Origin: an uncultured Flavobacterium sp.
GTDB taxonomy: Bacteria; Bacteroidota; Bacteroidia; Flavobacteriales; Flavobacteriaceae
NCBI RefSeq assembly: GCF_951805225.1
Contig: NZ_OX638201.1
Coordinates: 3,782,001-3,846,000, forward strand
Direction of reading: 5' to 3'
DNA length: 64,000 nucleotides
The position numbers were made by a program, and so were the translations under genes. Shown one piece after another: positions 9,408-18,326 of the stretch (within the stretch, counting starts at the first letter, position 1; each line of letters starts with the position of its first letter). The notes below the pieces were generated by a model that saw only the letters and a list, made by a program, of their open reading frames with translations, made no database searches and had not been told where the DNA came from.

Positions 9408-10349
9408 TTAAAAAGTTATTATGCTTAAAAATTTGGCCGTCACAAACTCTTCGGTCATTGCCATTGATTCATAAGTCGCACCCGCAATATGAGGCGTAAT
9501 GATACTATTATATCCTTTATTTGCTAATTGTATCAACGGATTGGTTTTTAAACTTTCGGCATTAAATTCATCTTGAAGAACATCTGTTGCAATACCTGAT
9601 ATTTTATTTTGCTGAAGTAATTGGCCAACAAATTTTTCGTCCCAGATATTCCCGCGCGAAGTATTAATTAACACTGCGTTTTCTTTGCAGTTTTGCAAAA
9701 GTTCTTGATTTACAAAATATTTGTTCTGTTCATCATAAGGAATATGAATTGAAATAACATCAGCCCAAGCGAACATTTCTTCTGGATTTGAAAATTTCTT
9801 ATGGTCATTAATTTGAGATGTTGTATCAAAATATCCGACTTTCATTCCAAAAGCCTGAGCAAAATTAGCTACTTGCTTTCCTACTCTTCCTAAACCTAAG
9901 ATTCCTATCTTTTTTCCGGAAAGATTATTTCCTTTAAAGTTATCGCGATTCCAATTTCCAAGTTTCACATCATTAAATGAAGAAGGAATTCTTTTTAGCA
10001 AAGCTAATAGTAAAGCCCAAGTGTGTTCTGCCGTAGAAGGAATTGAGTTTAAGAAATCTGTTTCGCCTTTTAATGAAATTACTTGTCCGCCACAACTTTC
10101 AAAATAGGGTACATCAATATGATCTAAACCAGTTGTTGCGGTTAAAATATATTTAAGTTTGGTAGCTTTTTGAAGAATTTCTTTGGTAAGTTTGAAACGA
10201 AGACGAACAAACAAAACCTCAACTTCTGCAATATTCTCTATTAATTTTTCAATTGATTTAAAATCATGCTGAATGACTTCAAAATGTTTTTGAAGTTCTG
10301 CAATAGCTTTTGGACTAAAATTTTCAGATTCAGTAATTAGAATTTTCAT
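9408..10349 (-). CDS. D-2-hydroxyacid dehydrogenase family, in nonulosonate cluster
   Basis: A 313-residue NAD-dependent dehydrogenase of the D-isomer 2-hydroxyacid (phosphoglycerate dehydrogenase-like) family. The dinucleotide loop is GILGLGRVGKQVANFAQAFG near residue 150. The Arg-Glu-His catalytic set is visible as INTSRGNIWDE, ATDVLQDEF and ITPHIAGATYESM. Its gene overlaps the NeuA-like gene by 20 bases, so it belongs to the nonulosonic acid block. Such dehydrogenases recur in neu/leg/ptm-type clusters, but their substrate there is not well defined. It may tune the precursor or tailor a keto or hydroxy acid used in the glycan. The substrate is unknown. Confidence 0.82.
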   Translation of the reverse strand: MKILITESENFSPKAIAELQKHFEVIQHDFKSIEKLIENIAEVEVLFVRLRFKLTKEILQKATKLKYILTATTGLDHIDVPYFESCGGQVISLKGETDFLNSIPSTAEHTWALLLALLKRIPSSFNDVKLGNWNRDNFKGNNLSGKKIGILGLGRVGKQVANFAQAFGMKVGYFDTTSQINDHKKFSNPEEMFAWADVISIHIPYDEQNKYFVNQELLQNCKENAVLINTSRGNIWDEKFVGQLLQQNKISGIATDVLQDEFNAESLKTNPLIQLANKGYNSIITPHIAGATYESMAMTEEFVTAKFLSIITF

Positions 10350-11028
10350 TTTTCCAGTCTTTATAAAGTATTTCGGCTATTTTAAAATCTCTTGGTGTGT
10401 CAATATTTGCTAACCAATCGGCATCCATAACATAAGCTGTTTTATTGGCTACCATAAATGATTTTTCATTAAAAAAAGTTGTTGTTCTAACGGCATAAAA
10501 GCAACCATTTCGATAATAAACCGGATCTAAATCCTGACGTCTGGCGGTTTCTCCATATTCCAGAAAAGGGATCATTTCATTATTAATTCCTAAATTATAC
10601 ATTCTCGCCGGATGTGTATCATCCATAGGAATGACACTGATTACACCTTGAATATTTGCATCGTTTTCAAAAAAAGAGATTACATTATCCAAATCCAGAC
10701 CAGTTCTTAATGGCGAAGTTGGCTGCAATAACACGATAATATCAAACTCGTCTTTCAGTTCTTGATATACATGTTCTACAGCGGTCACAACATTACTGGT
10801 ATCCGTTGCCAAATCTGTTGGTCTCAAGATAACTTCACTTCCATATTCTTTTGATACTGCAGCAATTTCTTCACAATCTGTTGAAACAATTATTCGGGTT
10901 GCTTTTTTTGAAGCTTTGGCGCAATCAATTGCATGCGCCAATAATGGTTTATCACCAAGTATTTTGATGTTCTTTTTAGGAACTCCTTTTGAACCTCCTC
11001 GCGCCGGAATGACAACCAAAACTTTCAT
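10330..11028 (-). CDS. neuA: CMP-nonulosonate cytidylyltransferase (NeuA/LegF-like)
   Basis: A 232-residue single-domain cytidylyltransferase that would activate a nonulosonic acid with CTP to CMP-sugar. The signature IPARGGSKGVPKKNIKILG at the N-terminus, the strand RIIVSTDCEEIAAVSKEYG and LLQPTSPLR are those of the acylneuraminate cytidylyltransferase family. The length fits the short bacterial forms without an esterase domain. Its ATG overlaps the NeuC-like stop by one base and its end overlaps the dehydrogenase start. It supplies the activated donor to one of the many transferases around. Neu5Ac versus legionaminic acid cannot be decided from this protein, so the symbol is a family label. 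Confidence 0.88.
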   Translation of the reverse strand: MKVLVVIPARGGSKGVPKKNIKILGDKPLLAHAIDCAKASKKATRIIVSTDCEEIAAVSKEYGSEVILRPTDLATDTSNVVTAVEHVYQELKDEFDIIVLLQPTSPLRTGLDLDNVISFFENDANIQGVISVIPMDDTHPARMYNLGINNEMIPFLEYGETARRQDLDPVYYRNGCFYAVRTTTFFNEKSFMVANKTAYVMDADWLANIDTPRDFKIAEILYKDWKNENSNY

Positions 11029-12188
11029 TAATAAGTAATTGTTTTATGAAACAATAAAGGTAAGTCTTGCAGCAATTGAGCAATTTTATTTCCTGCGCCG
11101 CCATCTCCATAAACATTTGATCTGGTTCTGTTATTTTTGGCTAAAACACCAGTAATTGCATCAATAATTTCATTCTCGTCATATGTTACATCGACTACAT
11201 TTTCGCCTCGATCACGTCGGTTTTGACGCGAACCAATGTTAATTGCAGGAACTCCAAGATAAGCGCATTCTCTGATTCCAACGCTTGAATTTCCAATTAA
11301 ACAAAGTGAACTATGTAATAAATTCAGGAAATCATCACCTTCCATGTTTTTGAAGAAATGAACATTTTCCATTTTATATTTCTCACGAAAAGAACGGATT
11401 CCGGTAGAAGTTCCATCTGCGCCGGCATCAACGTTTGGCCAAAACCAAAGTGTTGGTTTGTCTATTTTTTGAATTGCTCTTAATGTCGCTTCGATATGTT
11501 TTCTGGAATCCTGATATTCATTGGTTACAGGATGTTGCATAACTACGATATAACCATTTTTTAAATCTGGTTCTGAACCAACTCCGCCATACTTTTCATA
11601 TGGATTAAAAGTCAAGCTATCATTATTAGCCACTTTTTGTGCAATATCAATCGAAGGGCAACCTGTATTGAAAACAAATTCAGGATTTTCTCCTAATTTA
11701 ATCACTCTCTCTTTTGCACTATCAGATGCCACAAAATGATAATCTGATAATTTTGTAATTGCGTGACGTACTTTTTCATCAATATTTCCGGTAACTTCTC
11801 CGCCTTGAATATGTGCCAAAGGAATATTCATATATGAAGCTGCGATTGCTGTTGCCATTGTTTCAAACCTGTCAGCAACGGTCACAACGATATCTGGTTT
11901 TAAATTATCGAAAACGGTTGATAATTCTAAAATACCAATTCCGGTAGTTTTAGCAGCAGCAGTTAAATTTTCACCTTCTAATACATTAAACACTTTTGCA
12001 TCAATAACAAAACCGTCTTTTTCAATATAATTAACCGCAGAACCATATCGATCTAACAAAGCAGAAGCAGCAACTACTAATTGCAATTGAAGATCAGGAT
12101 GAGTTTGAATCGCTTTTAAAACTGTTTTTACTCTACTATAGGATGGTCTTGCAGTAATTACAACTGCTATTTTTCTTTTATCGCTCAT
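11028..12188 (-). CDS. neuC: Hydrolysing UDP-HexNAc 2-epimerase (NeuC/LegG-like)
   Basis: A 386-residue GT-B-fold enzyme that would hydrolyse and epimerise a UDP-HexNAc to a free ManNAc-type sugar, the precursor of a nonulosonic acid. It opens with KIAVVITARPSYSRVKTVL, the Arg-Pro-Ser-Tyr form typical of hydrolysing enzymes rather than the GTRPE of WecB. It has VVTVADRFETMATAIAAS, HIQGGEVTGNIDEKVRHAIT and LIGNSSVGIRECAYLGVPAI. It overlaps neuB by 4 bases. The substrate may be UDP-GlcNAc (giving Neu5Ac) or UDP-diNAc-bacillosamine (giving legionaminic acid), since PglF/PglE/PglD-type genes exist elsewhere in the locus. Confidence 0.88.
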   Translation of the reverse strand: MSDKRKIAVVITARPSYSRVKTVLKAIQTHPDLQLQLVVAASALLDRYGSAVNYIEKDGFVIDAKVFNVLEGENLTAAAKTTGIGILELSTVFDNLKPDIVVTVADRFETMATAIAASYMNIPLAHIQGGEVTGNIDEKVRHAITKLSDYHFVASDSAKERVIKLGENPEFVFNTGCPSIDIAQKVANNDSLTFNPYEKYGGVGSEPDLKNGYIVVMQHPVTNEYQDSRKHIEATLRAIQKIDKPTLWFWPNVDAGADGTSTGIRSFREKYKMENVHFFKNMEGDDFLNLLHSSLCLIGNSSVGIRECAYLGVPAINIGSRQNRRDRGENVVDVTYDENEIIDAITGVLAKNNRTRSNVYGDGGAGNKIAQLLQDLPLLFHKTITY

Positions 12189-13189
12189 TCTAAATCACTT
12201 TCGTTTAAAAAATCCCATTTCGACATACTTCGTGTCAGTTTTTTGCCAATTACATTTTCAAATTGTGAAGCCTCTATTCCGTAACCTTTTGGTTTTTTGG
12301 CTTCTAAATCTTCAAACGTAAGAATATGGCCAGACAGCAAAGATTTATTGACCGCCAAAGATTTTTCAAATATACTTTTTATGGTTGAGAATTCAAGATT
12401 ATCATTTTTATTAACTGGATTCTGAATCGCAATTTGTATCATATTAACATCCGAAACCAATTGTTTTACCTCATCAATAGTCAACGAAGATTTTGAATCC
12501 GGACCAAACATTCTACGATCAAAAATCACATGAAATTCTAAAATTTCTGCGCCTAACGCTACTGCAGCAATATTCGTAGCAATTTTAGCCGAATGATCTG
12601 AAAAACCAACTCTTGCTCCATATCTTTCTTTCATCTCCTGAATAATATTCAACCCAAATTGTTCCGGTTGAGTTGGATAAGAAGTTGTACATTGAAGTAT
12701 TGAAAAATCAACTTCATTTTTTTTCAGAAATTCTACGGTAAGATCTAATTCTTTCAAGCTGCTCATTCCTGAAGAAATTATTACGGTTTTCTTGGTTTGA
12801 GCAATCTTTTTTAATAAAAGAAAGTTATTAACTTCTCCTGATCCTATTTTATAAGATGCAACTCCAATTTCTTCAAGCCAATCTACCGCCATATTGCTAA
12901 ATGGAGAACAAATGAAATCTAATCCTACTTCATCGCAATGACTTTTAATTTCTTTCCATTGCTCTAATGTAAATTGCATTCTCTTCCAATAATCGTATCG
13001 GGTTTCATCTTCGTAAGAAAATTTTATTCTGAATGGTTCAAAAGCACTACTTTCAGCTTCTGCAATATGCATCTGAAATTTAACTGCATGAATACCAGTA
13101 TCTGCCAATGCATCTATATAGGAATGTAAAATCCCTAAACTTCCTTCATGTGCCTGACCTATTTCGGCGATAAGATAAGGTTTATGCAT
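12185..13189 (-). CDS. neuB: Nonulosonic acid synthase (NeuB/LegI-like)
   Basis: A 334-residue synthase that condenses phosphoenolpyruvate with a ManNAc-type sugar. The N-terminal TIM barrel has LIAEIGQAHEGSLGI, AVKFQMHIAEAE, GLDFICSPFSNMAVDWLEE, SYKIGSGEVNN and LEFHVIFDRRMFGPDSKSSL. The C-terminal part (about 275-334), with LAVNKSLLSGHILTFEDLEA, is the SAF antifreeze-like domain that closes the active site. Length is normal. A 61-base gap separates it from the GT4 gene upstream. It is the first gene of a tightly overlapping neuB-neuC-neuA-dehydrogenase set, so the order of genes follows the order of reactions except that NeuC acts before NeuB. Confidence 0.9.
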   Translation of the reverse strand: MHKPYLIAEIGQAHEGSLGILHSYIDALADTGIHAVKFQMHIAEAESSAFEPFRIKFSYEDETRYDYWKRMQFTLEQWKEIKSHCDEVGLDFICSPFSNMAVDWLEEIGVASYKIGSGEVNNFLLLKKIAQTKKTVIISSGMSSLKELDLTVEFLKKNEVDFSILQCTTSYPTQPEQFGLNIIQEMKERYGARVGFSDHSAKIATNIAAVALGAEILEFHVIFDRRMFGPDSKSSLTIDEVKQLVSDVNMIQIAIQNPVNKNDNLEFSTIKSIFEKSLAVNKSLLSGHILTFEDLEAKKPKGYGIEASQFENVIGKKLTRSMSKWDFLNESDLE

Positions 13190-13250
13190 AAAATTGACCT
13201 TTTAAAAAAATTAATTGATTTTGGATATATTTTAGTTTTAGAGTCGTTTA

Positions 13251-14342
13251 TTATTCCAAACTTTTCTTCGCGTTTGAAATAATCTCGTTCATCTCTAAAT
13301 TCCAATTATTGGTAGAATATAAATTCTTTGGAATAGTTTCAAATTCTATAGGATTCTCTATGAATTCAATCATCGCATTTTCCCATTCTGAAACAAAATG
13401 TGGTTTTTCTATCAGTTTACCTAATTTTCCGTATTGCAAAACTTCAGAAACTCCGCCTATTGCAGAAGCAATACAATAATTTCCGGAATGCAATGCTTCG
13501 ATTAAACTTAGACCAAATCCTTCATGCCAAAGGGTTGGAAACAGATAACAATCTGCCATTTGAAGATAAGTCGCAATTTCATTATTTGGTACTTTTCCCA
13601 GATATTCAACTCCAGCCTGAGGATTTTTGGCTTCTGTTCCAATTACCCATAAAACGATATCTTGTCTGGTAGAAAAAACTCGTTTCCATGCGTCTAATAT
13701 TATATGTAATCCTTTTTTAGGACGATCTTGTGAACACCAAACAAATACTTTTTTGTCACCAACTCCTTTATTTTGTTTTAAAAGTTGTTTTTCTTGTGGC
13801 AAAAGAGGGGAAAATTTTGCGGTATCGATTCCGTTATGTAAAACCGAAAATCGCGTAGGCAAAACTGTATAATAATTTTTATGTGCTAAATAGGAATCAT
13901 TTGTTAAGACAACCATTTCGTCAATAGATTCGAAAAAGTTACGTCCTTGAAAATTTTCAAAATAAGGTGCAAAACCATGATAGAAAAACTGAATATAACA
14001 GTTCTTGCGTAAACCTTTTTCTTCTAAAAATTTCAATAATGGTTTTACGATTCCAAAGTTGTCTATTATCTGAATAATATATTTCTCGTCGGGAGCTATA
14101 ATCTTTGTTAAAGCTTTAAAATATTCTAAATATGAATTTTTATTCCATCTCTTTTGTAACTTATTCAGTTTATCATTTAAGACAAAACTATACTTTACAG
14201 AATTCCATTTTTCTTCTGGTTCCGGGCAAACAATATAATCAATTGAATGTTCCTTCTCCAGATAATTTTTATACAAAGTAGTCCAGCTCCCAATTTTAGA
14301 AAAAGGAAGTGGCAGCTGAGAAATTAAAATTACTTTGGACAT
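13251..14342 (-). CDS. GT4 family glycosyltransferase
   Basis: A 363-residue GT-B transferase. The N-terminal domain starts VILISQLPLPFSKIGSWTTL; the donor domain has FVWCSQDRPKKGLHIILDAW and the E-x7-E motif in LWHEGFGLSLIEALHSGN. It ends the run of glycosyltransferases that precedes the nonulosonate genes, 11 bases after the previous stop. A cytoplasmic retaining transferase for chain assembly is likely. The linkage is unknown. Confidence 0.9.
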   Translation of the reverse strand: MSKVILISQLPLPFSKIGSWTTLYKNYLEKEHSIDYIVCPEPEEKWNSVKYSFVLNDKLNKLQKRWNKNSYLEYFKALTKIIAPDEKYIIQIIDNFGIVKPLLKFLEEKGLRKNCYIQFFYHGFAPYFENFQGRNFFESIDEMVVLTNDSYLAHKNYYTVLPTRFSVLHNGIDTAKFSPLLPQEKQLLKQNKGVGDKKVFVWCSQDRPKKGLHIILDAWKRVFSTRQDIVLWVIGTEAKNPQAGVEYLGKVPNNEIATYLQMADCYLFPTLWHEGFGLSLIEALHSGNYCIASAIGGVSEVLQYGKLGKLIEKPHFVSEWENAMIEFIENPIEFETIPKNLYSTNNWNLEMNEIISNAKKSLE

Positions 14343-14353
14343 AAAAATCTGTT

Positions 14354-15430
14354 TTATAATTGTATTGTTAGCTTAATACTTTTTAAATCTTCTGCAACAA
14401 CATACTTGTACGCTGCATCTGAATAAAAAGATATTATATGCAATATAATTGTATCATTTATCTCTTTTAACGTATAATATTCAGGAACGGTCTTTCCAAG
14501 CATTTTCTTAGCGTGATATTTTAAAGTTTTAGTATAAGAATCTTCCAATATTAGAACTTCTAAAACTTTTACATCAAATTTATGTAATACAGAAAATAAA
14601 AAATTATTTATTTCCTCTTTTTTATTCGACAACTGTAAGCAAACATCTGGTTTCGCCAAGGCTTCAAACTGATCTTTATTTATACTATTTCCCCAGTTTT
14701 CATTATTTACAATACAATTTTTAAATACCAAATTCATTCGACAATGTTCCTGATTTATTCTTGCAATTGTATCATGTTGTAAAATGGTTGTTAGTTTTTT
14801 ATTCAAAGAATTTCTGTAGGTAACATGCCATTGATGGAGCATTAAAATCTTTTCGTCAAAAAAACGAACATCCAAATCAATCATTTTTAGTCGGGCATGA
14901 ACATCTTCATCTTCACTTCCCCACAAATGAAAAAACTCGTCAAAACCTCTTATTTTAAGTAATGCTTCTGTTGGGAACAAAGATAATCCTTGTGCTCCGG
15001 GAGAACTTTCATGTACAATTTCGTAATCTTGAAATTGTTTATGGATTTGAGTTCCTTTTTCGCTTAAAAATCCAACTTTAAAAAAAACAGATTGTTTAGG
15101 ACTTTTGATATTTTCCATGGTCTGAACAAAATCAGGTGAAAAAATCATGTCAATATCGGCAATAAAAACAAAATCAGTTTCTACCAAATGTAATCCTATA
15201 TTGATTGCTTTTGCACGCGACCAGAGTTGCGAACTACAATAAGTATAATGATACGTTACAAAAGAATAATTAGAAATTAATTTTGTTATTTCAGAAGCCA
15301 CTGAAGCAGAAGAACCATAATCAATAAAAACAACTTTGAACTCTTGATTATTTTGTGCAATCAATGAATCTAAAGAGCGCTTAACTCTTTCTAATTCGCG
15401 ATTTCTATAAATATACAAGATGGTTATCAT
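14354..15430 (-). CDS. GT2 glycosyltransferase with galactosyltransferase-like C-terminal block
   Basis: A 358-residue GT-A enzyme. It has ITILYIYRNRELERVKRSLD at the N-terminus, the metal-binding DxD in DFVFIADIDMIFSPDFV, and the second-half block IRGFDEFFHLWGSEDEDVHARL that matches the Glyco_transf_7C/chondroitin-polymerase type of acceptor region (W-G-x-E-D-x-D). Residues beyond ~240 are less conserved and might form an accessory domain. It overlaps the GT14 gene by 4 bases. Retained DxD and GSEDED residues suggest an active enzyme. The sugar moved is not predictable. Confidence 0.87.
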   Translation of the reverse strand: MITILYIYRNRELERVKRSLDSLIAQNNQEFKVVFIDYGSSASVASEITKLISNYSFVTYHYTYCSSQLWSRAKAINIGLHLVETDFVFIADIDMIFSPDFVQTMENIKSPKQSVFFKVGFLSEKGTQIHKQFQDYEIVHESSPGAQGLSLFPTEALLKIRGFDEFFHLWGSEDEDVHARLKMIDLDVRFFDEKILMLHQWHVTYRNSLNKKLTTILQHDTIARINQEHCRMNLVFKNCIVNNENWGNSINKDQFEALAKPDVCLQLSNKKEEINNFLFSVLHKFDVKVLEVLILEDSYTKTLKYHAKKMLGKTVPEYYTLKEINDTIILHIISFYSDAAYKYVVAEDLKSIKLTIQL

Positions 15431-16305
15431 GATTCTGATCTTAATTGATTATCGATAATTTGCAATAAATCCTGATCGCTGTTTTTGAATTTTCGGGCAA
15501 AAAAAGCAACATTATCTCCTATCTCATTTTTTACAAATTCACTTTCAAAAACTCCAATATGTCTGTCTGAAATAAATGCCGGACCGGGATGAACTGACCA
15601 ATCTACATAAGTCAAATTTCCTTTTAAATTTTTAATATCAGAGTTTCCTATAATAGTTGGTATTAATATCTCTTCTGAACAAAATGAATGTTTAAAAAAT
15701 TTCTCATACTGCGGATTCGATTTTAGAAAATCTAAAATATAAACTATAGTATTATGACTCAAAATCCACCAAGTTGGTCCAAAAAACACTTTTTCGAAAG
15801 GATAGTTTTCTCTTGGAAAATACAAACTGATTTTTTTTTCCAATTTTAATATTGCTCTTTTCCAAAGCGGTTTGTTTGGTTTTCTTCTGTAAAACAAATC
15901 AAAATAAAAATTCTTTACCCAACCTCTCTTCATTTCAGAAGGAAAACCTTCTTTTATGCTTATAAATTCGCCACCTTTTTCTAAGATGTCATATAGATAT
16001 TGATTGCTTTTTATAGGATAATCGCTCCCGCTTATTAATGAATAATAGTCATAATTTTGTTTTATGGCTTGAGACATTAAATTGAGAATAGCTTCTTGAT
16101 GTGACCATCCTCCCCACCATACTATTTGTCTTTTAATGAAATGAACGTTTTCAAATTCATTCAAATTAGTTGGCATTGAAGAGTTTTTATCTATATGAAT
16201 ATAAAAAGAAACATTATTATCCTGAAGTGCAGAAATTAATCTTTTAAGGTGATCATATTCGTGATATGCGGTTATTAGATAAGCTATTTTTATTTTATTT
16301 TGCAT
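15427..16305 (-). CDS. GT14-like beta-1,6-N-acetylglucosaminyltransferase (core-2/I-branching family)
   Basis: A 292-residue enzyme of the core-2/I-branching family. Motifs are KIAYLITAYHEYDHLKRLI, SFYIHIDKNSS, IVWWGGWSHQEAILNLM and YDYYSLISGSDYPIKSN; the last two are diagnostic for GT14. This family is metal-independent and transfers GlcNAc or xylose, frequently as a branch. In bacteria it appears in capsule and O-antigen loci and is less common than GT2 or GT4. It overlaps the downstream GT2 gene by 4 bases. A branching role in the glycan is an inference. Confidence 0.85.
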   Translation of the reverse strand: MQNKIKIAYLITAYHEYDHLKRLISALQDNNVSFYIHIDKNSSMPTNLNEFENVHFIKRQIVWWGGWSHQEAILNLMSQAIKQNYDYYSLISGSDYPIKSNQYLYDILEKGGEFISIKEGFPSEMKRGWVKNFYFDLFYRRKPNKPLWKRAILKLEKKISLYFPRENYPFEKVFFGPTWWILSHNTIVYILDFLKSNPQYEKFFKHSFCSEEILIPTIIGNSDIKNLKGNLTYVDWSVHPGPAFISDRHIGVFESEFVKNEIGDNVAFFARKFKNSDQDLLQIIDNQLRSES

Positions 16306-16314
16306 CTTCTATCT

Positions 16315-17334
16315 TCACATGTAATTATTAGATTCTTCTTTTGAAAGCCCTTTCCAGATTAGAAAATGTTTCATAATTTTTTTATTCATTATAAACTTGG
16401 CAAACAATCTGTTTTTAATAAAATAAGAGAAATATGAACTTGATTTTGTTTTTGAGATTGGACAAATACTTTCGTTATTATTTTTTTGTAATTGATTTAC
16501 TTCTGTAGACATCCACTCTTCTGTCACATTTCCCATATGATAGCTGTAATTATTTGAAGTAGATAATCTCCAAAAACCTTTTTTAACAACCGGTATATCT
16601 AAAAATTGCGATTCGCTATCGCCTCCAAGTTTATAATTTGTGTATCGACTTTGAAAATCATCAAAAATAGAAGCTCTATAAGTTGTTACAAAGTGTCCTG
16701 CTCCAACAACTGCCTTTTTATCTTTATTGGTTATTGTCAGATATTTTTTTAATTGTATCGAATTATAGAAATCAGTATTTCCTATACTGTGTGCAAATTT
16801 CTTTAATGCTTCTGGATTCTCAACATTTGTGAATTTTATTTTTTTAGAAAAAAACAAATCCCAATACACATTTGCTGTATGAGTTCGCAGTGATTTTGAA
16901 GAAGGCGTTGGACAAACCGCGCCTGCTTTTGAAAAATTCTCAAAAACATCATATGTAGCTTTTTGCCAATCTGTTAAAAACAAAACATCTGCATCTGAAA
17001 TCGTTATTAGAGAAAAATTATTACCTGAAATACCTTTTAAAACTGCATTAAGTTTTCCGATATTGGCAGTATGAATTACTTCGTGAATTTTATTCTGTTC
17101 AAATAAATTGTTCAGGTAATTGACTATTAATTGACAACTGCCATTATTTACAATTGTAATGAATGTTTTATCATTAATTGTAGCAAAAAGTGACTCTAAA
17201 CAGAGTTTCAAAATCTCAAAACTATCTTTAAAATAACCTTCTTGATTGGGTATATAAACAGGAACAATAATCTGATGAAAATAATCAGATGAAGTATGAA
17301 CTTTGTCTTTATGTGGATTAAAACCTACTCGCAT
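16315..17334 (-). CDS. GT2-like glycosyltransferase
   Basis: A 339-residue GT-A protein. The start region is unusual, with ~20 residues before the first strand IIVPVYIPNQEGYFKDSFEI. TFITIVNNGSC follows and the DxD lies in FSLITISDADVLFLTDWQ. Later PTPSSKSLRTHT and AVVGAGHFVTTYRASIF probably belong to the acceptor side. It is separated by one base from the gene upstream and 9 bases from the GT14 gene. Family membership is clear; donor and acceptor are not. Confidence 0.83.
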   Translation of the reverse strand: MRVGFNPHKDKVHTSSDYFHQIIVPVYIPNQEGYFKDSFEILKLCLESLFATINDKTFITIVNNGSCQLIVNYLNNLFEQNKIHEVIHTANIGKLNAVLKGISGNNFSLITISDADVLFLTDWQKATYDVFENFSKAGAVCPTPSSKSLRTHTANVYWDLFFSKKIKFTNVENPEALKKFAHSIGNTDFYNSIQLKKYLTITNKDKKAVVGAGHFVTTYRASIFDDFQSRYTNYKLGGDSESQFLDIPVVKKGFWRLSTSNNYSYHMGNVTEEWMSTEVNQLQKNNNESICPISKTKSSSYFSYFIKNRLFAKFIMNKKIMKHFLIWKGLSKEESNNYM

Positions 17335-17335
17335 A

Positions 17336-18325
17336 CTAATTTGTGATTGCTTCTCTAATATTCAAATTTCCTCTTAAAAACCCATAACCTTTACCCAGAA
17401 AAAGAAGTAACATGAATCCTGTGGCAAGTTTACATTTTTTATCTAAAGCAATGTTATTTCTAAAAATCAAATTAAATATATTTTGCTTGTACTTTTTAAT
17501 AATTTCAAATCTGGAAGTCAACAAACACAACTCATATATAATGCTGGAAATTCTAAAAGTCAAATACTCATTTATTAAAAGATAATCTTCGACTTTTTGT
17601 TTCCTAATTAGTTTTTTTACTTTTAAGAAAAATACAATTTTAGATTCCAGGCTTAATCTTTTATTTTGTGCGTTTTGAGTAATACTTGTATTGCCTCTTC
17701 TTACCGAAAAAAGAAAATCATTTGTATAAATATACTTAGGATAATAAAGTAACATTCTTAAATGAAAATCTGATTCATGAGAGTCAAATAAGGTTTCATC
17801 AAATAGCTCTTTTCCTTCCAGATATTCTCTTTTCCATAATGGAGCAGCTGTTAGAAAATAATGATTTTTAACCAAATAACCCAATATTAAGCTATGCTCC
17901 AGATTTCTGTTTGCTTTGTTTTCTGTAACAATCTCAGAATTTTCATAAAAAGTCAACGAGAGACAAACACAAAAATCTAAATCCTTATCTTGTTCTAAAG
18001 TAGTAACTTGTTTTTCGAGAAAATCAGGATGCATAATATCGTCGCTATCAAACCACTTTACATACTTCCCTTTTGATAATTCGAAACCGTAGTTTCTACA
18101 TGCGTTTGCGCCTTTTAATCTGTCAGCTGGTCTTTGATGATATTGAAATCTGGTATCATTTTCACAATACTTTTTTAAAACTTCATCGGTATTATCTGTA
18201 GATCCATCATCTACTACAATACATTCCCAATTCGTATAATTTTGCTTGATAATACTATCAAGTGTTTCACTAATTAAGTGCTCACGATTGTACGTTGGAA
18301 TAATAATGGAGATCAAATTGTTCAA
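17336..18325 (-). CDS. GT2 family glycosyltransferase (TTG start)
   Basis: A 329-residue enzyme with the classic GT2 N-terminus ISIIIPTYNREHLISETL, the strand CIVVDDGSTDNTDEVL and the metal site VKWFDSDDIMHPDFLEKQ. The first possible start is a TTG at 18325, with an in-frame stop a few codons upstream and no ATG near; a second TTG three codons further in would also keep the fold. It is one base from the stop of the upstream GT2 gene (18327). Residues after ~230 are basic and aromatic and may bind the membrane. Specificity unknown. Confidence 0.87.
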   Translation of the reverse strand: MNNLISIIIPTYNREHLISETLDSIIKQNYTNWECIVVDDGSTDNTDEVLKKYCENDTRFQYHQRPADRLKGANACRNYGFELSKGKYVKWFDSDDIMHPDFLEKQVTTLEQDKDLDFCVCLSLTFYENSEIVTENKANRNLEHSLILGYLVKNHYFLTAAPLWKREYLEGKELFDETLFDSHESDFHLRMLLYYPKYIYTNDFLFSVRRGNTSITQNAQNKRLSLESKIVFFLKVKKLIRKQKVEDYLLINEYLTFRISSIIYELCLLTSRFEIIKKYKQNIFNLIFRNNIALDKKCKLATGFMLLLFLGKGYGFLRGNLNIREAITN

Positions 18326-18326
18326 T

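Noticed and set aside
13400..13872. Two plus-strand open frames antisense to the GT4 gene
   Set aside because: Both mirror a well-supported GT4 gene; products show no recognisable fold.
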